A stretch of DNA of 64,000 nt, taken from contig LODT01000028.1 in NCBI GenBank assembly GCA_001606155.1, positions 658,735 to 722,734 of the forward strand, written 5' to 3'. Below the pieces are notes generated by a model. It saw only the letters and a program-made list of their open reading frames with translations. It did not search any database and had not been told where the DNA came from. Positions 56,892 through 64,000 of this stretch are shown piece after piece. The number at the start of each line of letters is the position of its first letter. Positions within the stretch are counted from its first letter, which is position 1. Source of the stretch: Tieghemostelium lacteum (Eukaryota; Evosea; Eumycetozoa; Dictyosteliales; Raperosteliaceae). The translations under genes and the position numbers were made by a program.

Positions 56892-57494
56892 ATGTCACAA
56901 ACAAAAATTTCTATATCTTTAAATAGTGGTAATAATAACAATAGCAATAATTTTATACATAAAGAAATTTTAAGTAATATACTTTTGGTATATGAATTTG
57001 GAGAAAAAAAGTTTAATATAGTCTTACAAGTTTACGAGAATCAAGATGGTGAAATTAAGTTTCAAACTTTTGACTTTTCAGAGATTGAATCCTCAAAAAT
57101 TAAAGAAAAAAAGTTAATTGGAACTATCAATACATCATTGGAAGGTACATTACAAATTTGTTATAGTATCACTCACCAATATAATATTAAACATGAATTA
57201 TCTTCATCTGGTTCACTTTCTATAGAGGCACTAAATCAATGGTGTGATCAAGTAATGGAAAAATTAGATATAGATTATATAAATTCAACAACCATCAGTA
57301 GTAATAGTGAAAGTATTTCAATTAAAAGTTCTACAAGTAGTATTAATAGTAATAATAGTAATAGTAGTAATAGTAGTGGTAGTAATAGTGTTCAAAATGA
57401 AATATTTACCAAACCTTGTATATATCAAGTTACAATAGATTCAAATATGGATTCTTCTTTTAAACCTAAATATCATAGATGTCTGATAATGTAA
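56892..57494 (+). CDS. tandem family member 2, CaaX-like C-terminus
   Basis: A 200-residue protein. After a short Ser/Asn leader it shows LLVYEFGEKKFNIVLQVYEN, KFQTFDFSEIE, LIGTINTSLEGTLQICYSIT and LNQWCDQVMEKLDID, each aligning with the other two members. A Ser/Asn insert of ~40 residues comes before the conserved end PCIYQVTIDS. The last four residues are CLIM, a classic CaaX box for farnesylation. The histidine of member 3 (SHWILVY) is replaced by Asn (SNILLVY). Function unknown. Confidence 0.75.
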   Translation: MSQTKISISLNSGNNNNSNNFIHKEILSNILLVYEFGEKKFNIVLQVYENQDGEIKFQTFDFSEIESSKIKEKKLIGTINTSLEGTLQICYSITHQYNIKHELSSSGSLSIEALNQWCDQVMEKLDIDYINSTTISSNSESISIKSSTSSINSNNSNSSNSSGSNSVQNEIFTKPCIYQVTIDSNMDSSFKPKYHRCLIM

Positions 57495-57694
57495 ATAAAG
57501 TAAAATTCTTGTAAATATTTGTTAAACTATTAAATGCACGATAAAATTGACTTTTTAAGTTTTTTTTGTTGTCCAAAACAATTCCTCTGTTTTTAAAATT
57601 TTTTTTTAAATTTAATCAATCACATTTTTATCTTCACACACAAAAAAAAAATTTATATCTAAATTTAGATATAATATGTAATATTATATATATT

Positions 57695-58237
57695 ATGGTA
57701 GATATATCATTATCATCATCAAGTGATTTAACACCTACAGAGACTAGTATTTTAGAACAAAAGAGACAATTATCACAATTATCACCACCACACAGAAATA
57801 TCTATTTAGCAAAAATTAAACAAAGTGAAACTGCCAAATTAACGTTAAGTCATTGGATTTTGGTTTATCAAATTGGTAGTGAAGATTCTATAAAGAGAGG
57901 AACTTGTTTACATGTTCACAAGGAGAAAAAAGTTACAAAATTTCAAACTTTTAATTTTGATATTATTAGTGGTTCAAAAAATCTAGTGAATTTACAAAAA
58001 GTGGGTTCCACTCAAAAGTCCCTCGAAGAAACCTTAGAAATTTGTTATCAAGTTTCAAAAGACTTTGAAATTAATTTCCTCAATAAGAATTGTCAAACTT
58101 GGTGTCATGAAATTTTACAAAATTTAAATTTAACCGATTTCCAACATAGTGATAATGTAGAACCTTGTAATTGTTTATATTTTTTAAAATTAACTTCTGG
58201 TTCAAAATCTTCTTCTCATAAATGTGAGATATTGTAA
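57695..58237 (+). CDS. tandem family member 3, CaaX-like C-terminus, papain-like motif
   Basis: A 180-residue protein from the ATG at 57695 (MVDISLSSSSD); an upstream TTG-initiated extension is spurious. Family blocks are LTLSHWILVYQIGSEDS, KFQTFNFDIISGSK, KVGSTQKSLEETLEICYQVS and NKNCQTWCHEILQNLNL. The pairing of an early HW with a later NCQ-x-W and the spacing recall the His and Cys of NlpC/P60-LRAT-PPPDE type thiol hydrolases, in permuted order, but I cannot confirm the fold. It ends KCEIL, a CaaX-like box whose last Leu would favour geranylgeranylation. Function unknown. Confidence 0.75.
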   Translation: MVDISLSSSSDLTPTETSILEQKRQLSQLSPPHRNIYLAKIKQSETAKLTLSHWILVYQIGSEDSIKRGTCLHVHKEKKVTKFQTFNFDIISGSKNLVNLQKVGSTQKSLEETLEICYQVSKDFEINFLNKNCQTWCHEILQNLNLTDFQHSDNVEPCNCLYFLKLTSGSKSSSHKCEIL

Positions 58238-58344
58238 ATAATAAAAACTGAAATATAATCAAGTTAATTTTATAAAAATACAAGTAAACTCTAAATCTAG
58301 ATTTTTTTTTTTTTTTTTTCTTCTTCTATTGAAACATATCAAAA

Positions 58345-58755
58345 ATGATAAATGAATATTTTGGTAGTTGTCATTGTGGTAAAATTAAATATAAAGTTAA
58401 AGATTTAGATATAACAAAAGGTACTGTTAAATGTAATTGTTCAATATGTTTTAAACAAAGAAATTGGAGTTTTGTAGTTAAACCAGAACAATTTACATTA
58501 GTTTCTGGTAGTGAATATTTGACTGATTATCAATTTGATCCAAAAATTTCACATCACTATTTTTGTAGTTGTTGTGGTATAAAGTTATATTTGACAGGTT
58601 ATGTTAAAGAGATTGGTGATCATTTATGTGTTATTGTAAATACAATTGATAATCTATCACAAAAAGAATTCTCTCAATTATCACACTCTGTTCAATATTT
58701 GGATGGTTTAAATAATGATTTTTTTAATGTTCCTAAATTTACAAGTCATTTATAA
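58345..58755 (+). CDS. GFA/CENP-V-type zinc protein 1
   Basis: A single-exon gene of 136 residues covering one whole GFA domain. The zinc ligands appear as GSCHCGKIKY, KCNCSICFKQRNW and HHYFCSCCGIKLYL, spaced as in glutathione-dependent formaldehyde-activating enzyme and CENP-V. The C-terminal part VIVNTIDNLSQKEFSQL is shared with its neighbour at 59548. Whether it acts on a thiol-linked substrate is unknown; many eukaryotic members have no assigned reaction. It lacks the intron of its relative. Confidence 0.93.
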   Translation: MINEYFGSCHCGKIKYKVKDLDITKGTVKCNCSICFKQRNWSFVVKPEQFTLVSGSEYLTDYQFDPKISHHYFCSCCGIKLYLTGYVKEIGDHLCVIVNTIDNLSQKEFSQLSHSVQYLDGLNNDFFNVPKFTSHL

Positions 58756-58955
58756 AATATCTTTTAGAAAATACTCAAGTTTGTCTTTTTGTCAAATTGT
58801 TTGTTTTTAAAATTTGACAATGATTTGTTTCAATTTTTTATATAAATGTTGTAATATAAAAAAATGTTCATTTAATTTTATTAATAATAAGTAAAGTAAG
58901 TATGTTTTAAATAATTATTATTATTGAATCTTTTTTTAACATTTACTCTAGAAAA

Positions 58956-59186
58956 ATGAGTTATAAAAGTAATCAAAAAAAAAAATCAGATCACAATAAA
59001 GTAGAAAAGGCTAGTAGAGTGAGAAGAAATAATATCCTATCAGATATTAAAAAGTCTTTAAATAATGACTATATTAATGAAAAAACTAGTCAAAAAGATA
59101 TTCTATTGGTTATTATTGAAATTTTAAACAATCATGAAAGTACTCTTGTCAATTCTAAACAATTTAAAATTAGACAAATTCATTAA
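58956..59186 (+). CDS. small basic protein, possible HLH-like
   Basis: A 76-residue open frame between the two GFA genes. The first half is strongly basic (KKKSDHNKVEKASRVRRNN), then come two amphipathic helices, ILSDIKKSLNN and TSQKDILLVIIEILNNHE, separated by a short loop. Basic region, helix, loop, helix is the order of a bHLH domain, and the length fits, but the usual ER-x-RR core is only roughly met. It may also be an unrelated small protein or the last exon of a gene whose acceptor is the TCTAG just before the ATG. Confidence 0.5.
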   Translation: MSYKSNQKKKSDHNKVEKASRVRRNNILSDIKKSLNNDYINEKTSQKDILLVIIEILNNHESTLVNSKQFKIRQIH

Positions 59187-59547
59187 ATTATTTTTTAATG
59201 ATTAATATTAATAAAGTCATTAGGTTGTTAAACATTAATAGAGTTCCATGGACTAATACTATCATTACTCTTTTCTTTCACGATGTCAAAATTATCCTAA
59301 TTTTGTGTATCACTTAACTCTTAAAACATAAATTGTTATAGTTCTAGTTTAGACCAATTAATAACCAAAACTTTAAATTATTATAATTCAGATCCCGGGA
59401 TATTATAATTAGGTTTTGTTGTCTTTTGCCAAAATATCTTGGATTTTATCGAATAGTTTTTTTCTTGGAAATTTTAAGTGTCTACACTAAAATATTTAAT
59501 AAATGTTTGAAATTCATTTTAATAAACATTTATTACAAACATTCAAA
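59187..59547 (+). other. intergenic spacer
   Basis: AT-rich spacer with a 10-bp palindrome centred on CCCGGG at 59392-59401. No open frame. It holds the promoter of the second GFA gene. Confidence 0.5.
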
Positions 59548-60050
59548 ATGTCAACAACTGAAGACCAACAAAAACAACAATTAAAAACATATAATGGAAG
59601 TTGCCATTGTAAAGCTATTACTTATGAGGCTGAAATGGATCTATCACAAGGTAATTCATTAAACAAAACTATTTATATGCAGTTTCACTAATCAAATTGA
59701 TAATATTATTTATTTTAAAAGGTACTGGAAAATGCAATTGCTCCATTTGTTTTAAATCTCGTAATTGGATTGCTTTTATCAAAGATGTAAATCAATTCAA
59801 ATTACTCACTGGTAAAGAAATGTTGGGTAACTATCAATTTGGTAAAAAAACTTGTACCCATCATTTCTGTAAGGCTTGTGGTGTAAGGGTTTATCTTTAT
59901 GGAAACATGGGAAATTTTGATTTCATTTGTTTAAACGTACCAACAATTGATAATCTCTCTCAAAAGGAATTTTCAGAGTTAACTATAAAATGCTCTAATG
60001 GTGCTTCTGATGACTTTTATAATCAACCAGAATTCTTTTCTCACTTATAA
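59548..60050 (+). CDS. GFA/CENP-V-type zinc protein 2
   Basis: Two exons, 59548-59650 and 59722-60050, are joined in phase 1 by a 71-nt intron (GTAATT donor, AAAAG acceptor) to give 143 residues. The junction reads DLSQGTGKCNCS. Zinc ligands are YNGSCHCKAITY, KCNCSICFKSRNW and HHFCKACGVRVYLY. It is about half identical to the gene at 58345 and shares PTIDNLSQKEFSEL near its end, so the two arose by local duplication. The longer start at 59503 (MFEIHFNKHL) is possible but I prefer MSTTEDQQ. Confidence 0.9.
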
Positions 60051-60571
60051 AATTTGGAATTGTTTAATAAATTTTAACTTTTAATTTATCTAATTTTTAC
60101 AATTTGAAAAAATCAAATTATGTTTATGTTTGTATAATAGGAACGACTGGGGATACCCACAAGTTCTATTACAAGAGATTAAATGTTAAGTTCAGATGAA
60201 TATATATAATAATGAATGTTTTTTTTTATGTGATGTTGTATTGTTGAAGGTGGGAAATATAACGGAGCTGGGAAATTGCGTTTTGGTTGGAGTTAAATGG
60301 TATTTATCTATGTTTTGATTGTTTTGTTTTTGTGATGTGTGTTTTGATTGATACATTTATGTTGTGATAGGTGGGTGTTCTTCTTGTTTTTGTTTTCTTC
60401 TTTTGGGTTCTTTTTGTTCTTGTTTGTATGTTCTTCTTTATTTTCAGTTGTTAAAATTGGGGTTTTAAAAATTTTTTTTTTAATTGTGTGGTATTGGGGA
60501 TTTGCCAGTTTCGAATTTAGATAGTAAATTTTTGTATTTCCTTTATTTAGCAAATAAAATCGAATCCCTGG
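60051..60571 (+). other. spacer before the LTR element, with a structured hairpin
   Basis: Contains a compound hairpin at 60135-60171 and then a G/T-rich stretch (60230-60470). On the minus strand part of it reads as a short Lys/Asn/Thr open frame (60308-60607) without family likeness that runs into the LTR; I regard it as chance. Confidence 0.45.
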
Positions 60572-60774
60572 TGTAGCCGTAACGATAGTATCTATCATTA
60601 CTCTCACACATCTCAGACCATCTCATCTCAGATCACATCATGATCACATCATACATCTATTATTCCGAGCTCAACTCTGTTATTCGTATTCATAAAATAA
60701 AGACCATCATAATACATATTCATCTTAGTTATACAAACATCGTTTAGTCTTTATATTTATCCATTACGTTTACA
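60572..60774 (+). repeat. left LTR, 203 bp
   Basis: Matches 62259-62461 without a difference that I could see. Begins TGTAGCCG and ends TTTACA. Confidence 0.9.
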
Positions 60775-60991
60775 CTTTTTTTTTTTTTTTTCTCAAACAT
60801 ATTTTTTTCTTTTATTTTTTATTATTTATTTCCATATTCGGTTTTATTGTTTATATCTTTAAATATTTAGGGCCGTCCCTTTGGGGACTGGTTCGGTGAT
60901 ACTCATGTATCCTCTTAGGAGGGCGTGAACACCTTCGGTATTTTATCTTACCTCATTAAAATTACAAATTAAATTACATAATCATTCATTT

Positions 60992-61213
60992 ATCAATCAC
61001 AATTTATTTATATTATTTCTATAATCATAATAATATTTACGTTATAATCACATTAAACACATTTAAACTATCATATGTTTTTCAATAATAAGAAATTGAT
61101 CAACACCATCATCAATCACAATCTATATTATATCAATCATTATAACAATATTTACGTTATATTCATACCTTCGCGCCGGTATTATGTTTTTCAATAAGAA
61201 ATTGATCAACAAC
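60992..61213 (+). repeat. imperfect tandem repeat inside the LTR element
   Basis: Two units of roughly 100-120 bp, starting near 60992 and 61111, each begin with ATCAATCACAAT, pass through AATATTTACGTTATA and end with AGAAATTGATCAACA. Confidence 0.7.
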
Positions 61214-62258
61214 AGTGATTTTGCACAAATTGCATTCACTTCATTATTTTTAATTTTACAGACAATTGCTATCAAGACAATGAATCTTTAGCATTGCTGA
61301 ATAGTTCGTAACTTTGTGATTTAGATTCCCTAGCCAGGAGATACACAAACCACGGTGGCCACGTATAGTTTGGTATCGTCAATTGACATTCTTGACACAT
61401 TTAGAACATAATTTCAAAACACATCTGACTGGAAAAAAGTAATTCCAGATAAATTTCAGAGTGTTACTTCAAAGCTAAACAGAAGGTGATCGCATATGAC
61501 GATTTCATCCTAAGAATCTGATTTATGCTGTTTGGTAATGTTTCTACAAATCTTTTATGATTTATTGTAGTATAATTCATTCCATTATTTTTTTTCCATA
61601 GCACAGCTATTGGATATAAAAAACAAATTAAAATGTCAGTGTATTGTATCTTGATTACATACCCACATTTTCAACAGTTGTACCCAATGACATTAAACTA
61701 TCACAATCAACCTGATAGATGCTCATTAAATCAACCCCTTTTCAAAATCCTCAATTCTTCATCTACCGTTGCTTAATCAATGATTGATTGTACTAGTATT
61801 TGGCACACCCATTACTCTACAATTTCAAATCTTACGATCATGATTGTTGGTCTGGTCACCTCATCATAGATCATTGCACAAAAAAGAGAAGATATAATTG
61901 GACTACTTTTCAAATTGTCAATCTGTTCAAGATTCACAGTTTACCTTGTTTCCTTTGGAACATCAATACCCCACGTTCTCAGATTCATTACTTCCTCAAT
62001 TTGTGAATCTATTTCGTTTAACCTACGACTGCTTGTCTAAGATTTAGCTTGCATATAAACGTGCTCTGGCTCTTACATAATGATAATCCACTGCCTGCAG
62101 CTTTTAAAATCTATTCAAGATATTTGCTACTCATTCAACATGATATTTCAAGTACCTTGGAATTCTTTCCTATTCAATTACTCAACCATTCAAGCTCAAT
62201 CGATGTTCTGATCTATTATTTTCCTATTGATTTTCAAATCAATCTTAGGAGGGCGTAG

Positions 62259-62461
62259 TGTAGCCGTAACGATAGTATCTATCATTACTCTCACACATCT
62301 CAGACCATCTCATCTCAGATCACATCATGATCACATCATACATCTATTATTCCGAGCTCAACTCTGTTATTCGTATTCATAAAATAAAGACCATCATAAT
62401 ACATATTCATCTTAGTTATACAAACATCGTTTAGTCTTTATATTTATCCATTACGTTTACA
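62259..62461 (+). repeat. right LTR, 203 bp
   Basis: Copy of 60572-60774. Followed directly by the CTGG target duplication. Confidence 0.9.
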
Positions 62462-62508
62462 CTGGGCAAAATTAATTTTTTTGATTGCTTGCAAAAAAAA
62501 AAAGGAGA

Positions 62509-62580
62509 AGGTTTTGACCAGGATTGAACTGGTGACCGAAAGATTTGCAGTCTTCCGCTCTACCACTGAGCTACAAAACA
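62509..62580 (-). tRNA. tRNA-Cys (GCA)
   Basis: On the minus strand the cloverleaf is complete: D arm GCTC-AGTGGTA-GAGC, anticodon arm GAAGA-CTGCAAA-TCTTT with anticodon GCA, variable loop CGGTC, T arm ACCAG-TTCAATC-CTGGT, discriminator U as expected for cysteine, and no intron. Six of seven acceptor pairs form; the first pair is mismatched by my reading. The A box (TAGCTCAGTGGTAG) and B box (GTTCAATCC) are good. The LTR element lies downstream of it. Confidence 0.9.
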
Positions 62581-63674
62581 ATCTTGTTGAAATTGATAAA
62601 AATTATTCCGGATTTTGTCCCAAAAACAAACAACAAAAATTAGCTTTTTTTCACCTACAAGATTAATATAGCTAAAAGAGCAGAATGGGAAAAAACATTC
62701 TGCCTAATATCCAAACACTGGAGACTCCACCACAGTACCACTATAGACAAGGTAAAAAACTAATCTATATCCTCGATCAAATTTCAAATCAAAATCTTCA
62801 CCAAGACTTGGTGCAAAAATAACAATCTAATACAAATTCTAATACCAGAACATTTTATGGCCCTTTTCAATGTACATAAATAAACTTTAGATCCAACTCC
62901 TACATGTTAGGGGTCTGGGCATAAGGCTATCAATTGATACGCCTTTAACAAAAAATGGGAATCTAATATATATATAAATAATCTAATATGGGAATATAAA
63001 TAATCAAAAAAAAAAAACAAAAAACTTTAATTATTAAATCATTATAAATAAATAGTTAGTTAGTTCATTTTTATATCTTAAATTATAGTTAAGAAAGTTG
63101 TATCTCTTACAGATCTATCTTATAAGTACTTTGGTAAATAAAGGACTTTACTTGAAATATATTCCAAATATCCAATAATCAAAATAATAATATCTAATCA
63201 TCATTTATCATAAAAATTTAATAAAAAACATTCTTTCATCTTTATTTCCTATATTCTAAATTACTAAAGAAGTACTTAATTATTTATCTATTAAAAATAG
63301 TACTTAACAACATTTTGAATATGTCAATTTTATCTAAGATAATTCCTGCGGTGATCGCCAAATGTAATTACAATGGGTAATCTTTAATATAGTGTTGTTT
63401 AATTATTTTATTTTTATAATGTTAGATATTTAAAATATGGAATTAAATTTTTGTAAGGCATGCTCCTACCAAGTTTCACAAGAGTACAGTATAAAAATAT
63501 TTCTCTGAAATCAAAAATGAATAAGGTATAACTAATACTCAATTTAAAAAATATTAAGAAATTCTTAAGATGTTTATGTTTAAGATTTAAAATACAAATA
63601 AATCATTTAATCAAATAAAAAAAAAGAAATTAATATTGTTTATTCATCAAAATAATAAAATGATATTTGAATAA
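62581..63674. other. spacer with mixed composition, possible old element remnant
   Basis: Directly upstream of the tRNA gene. 62640-62950 is less A+T-rich than normal spacer and contains an 8-bp stem (62680-62687 with 62696-62703) but no lasting open frame. From 62960 on it is plain AT-rich DNA with short direct repeats. A tiny frame starting at 63320 (MSILSKIIPAVIAK) could be a short first exon, which I could not extend. Confidence 0.4.
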
Positions 63675-64000
63675 TTATAATAATTTTTCCCAATTGTAAT
63701 ATTGAACATCACTGATATTACAATTCCATTGTTTTCCAGTAATATTTAAATTACCCTTTTCAAAGTTAATAGTCCAATAGTTATCTTGTTTCTTGTTAGT
63801 TTTCAAAACAATTTTTAGACCTGGGGTAGCTTCGATAAATGCTTCTAAAGTCATTGGATCCTTATTTCTGTCACAAATATTATTAGCAGCTCTATTTAAA
63901 ACTTCAGCCAAATATTCACCAATACTGTCTTTGGAGGAATCAATAAGAGGGTATACTTCCTCCAAAGATTGTTCATCAAGAGACCAACCATCATTTTTAG
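63675..64000 (-). CDS. 3' end of an unrecognised gene, cut by the window edge
   Basis: An open minus-strand frame enters from the right edge and ends at 63675. The visible 108 residues include GWSLDEQSLEEVYPLIDSSK, IGEYLAEVLNRAANNICDRN, PMTLEAFIEATPGLKIVLKT and the end NISDVQYYNWEKLL. It looks like a soluble, folded C-terminal domain with alternating helices and strands. I recognise no family. Confidence 0.7.
   Translation of the reverse strand, partial: KNDGWSLDEQSLEEVYPLIDSSKDSIGEYLAEVLNRAANNICDRNKDPMTLEAFIEATPGLKIVLKTNKKQDNYWTINFEKGNLNITGKQWNCNISDVQYYNWEKLL

Larger units (their letters stand above)
60572..62461 (+). mobile_element. small non-autonomous LTR retroelement (TRIM-like)
   Basis: Two direct repeats of 203 bp, apparently identical, bound an internal part of about 1.5 kb. 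They start with TG and end with CA, and the whole is flanked by the 4-bp duplication CTGG (60568-60571 and 62462-62465). A purine-rich run, GGAGGGCG, lies just inside the right repeat and could be a polypurine tract. I see no gag, protease, reverse transcriptase or integrase coding, so it is a defective or dependent element. Identical ends mean a very recent insertion. It sits 47 bp from the 3' end of a tRNA-Cys gene, as tRNA-targeting elements of dictyostelids do. Confidence 0.85.

Noticed and set aside
59392-59401. 10-bp palindrome centred on CCCGGG
   Set aside because: Too short to stand out, with trivially self-complementary AT flanks.
60308-60607. 99-residue minus-strand frame of Lys/Asn/Thr
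   Set aside because: Low-complexity translation of a G/T-rich tract that runs into the LTR; no family likeness.
61800-62258. Two short open frames inside the LTR element
   Set aside because: Neither shows any known element protein motif; the element is regarded as non-coding.
63320-63379. Short start-like frame MSILSKIIPAVIAKCNYNG
   Set aside because: Too short to judge and no following exon could be joined with good splice sites.
1-64000. Possible CRISPR arrays, operons or bacterial islands
   Set aside because: No spaced repeats of the right kind, all genes are eukaryotic with introns, and composition is uniform apart from the small regions listed.

Overview
This window is nuclear DNA from a social amoeba (Dictyostelia), probably a group 4 species close to D. 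discoideum or D. purpureum. The evidence is the very high A+T content, genes packed on both strands, short AT-rich GT-AG introns (49-172 nt), long Asn, Gln, Thr and Ser runs inside proteins, strong codon bias to A/T, and a G-alpha subunit with an extended C-terminus that I recognise as the dictyostelid Galpha9 type. I could not fix the species.

Layout. 1-10 kb: the 5' part of a coiled-coil regulator (possibly STAT), a CCCH zinc-finger protein, an unknown Ser-rich protein, a HAL2/BPNT1-type nucleotidase. 10-24 kb: an eIF4E-family protein with a long tail and a C-terminal membrane anchor, an NmrA-like protein, an NSUN-type RNA methyltransferase, Bax inhibitor-1, Rad17 with a PBZ-like finger, Gcn5, DNAJC11, Cwc2. 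24-44 kb: an LRR protein, the G-alpha gene, ITFG2 (KICSTOR), a small coiled-coil protein with a hydrophobic tail, a C1orf74-like protein, a C2-WW protein, a DENN protein, a Rac GTPase without a CaaX box, exportin-7. 44-55 kb: a CS-SH3-SH3-pseudoglutaminase protein, galactokinase, MCM4, a SET-domain methyltransferase. 55-60 kb: an accessory cluster with three tandem small paralogues, each ending in a CaaX-like box, two GFA/CENP-V zinc enzymes, and a tiny basic protein. 60-64 kb: a repeat-rich end with a young, small LTR element placed 47 bp from a tRNA-Cys gene, then the 3' end of another gene.

Most genes are single-copy housekeeping genes arranged as convergent pairs with 40-100 bp between stops and divergent pairs with 140-570 bp promoters. 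Themes recur but no operon-like system is evident: replication and DNA damage (Rad17, MCM4), chromatin (Gcn5, SET), RNA (Cwc2, NSUN, eIF4E-like), small GTPase and G-protein signalling (G-alpha, Rac, DENN), nuclear transport (exportin-7) and mitochondria (DNAJC11).

The most novel items are the CS-SH3-SH3-pseudoglutaminase architecture (44959-48619), the membrane-anchored eIF4E relative (10292-12889) and the CaaX-tailed tandem family (55690-58237). Exon joins were worked out by hand from splice sites, phase and family alignment. Family assignments come from remembered sequence features, not database searches.
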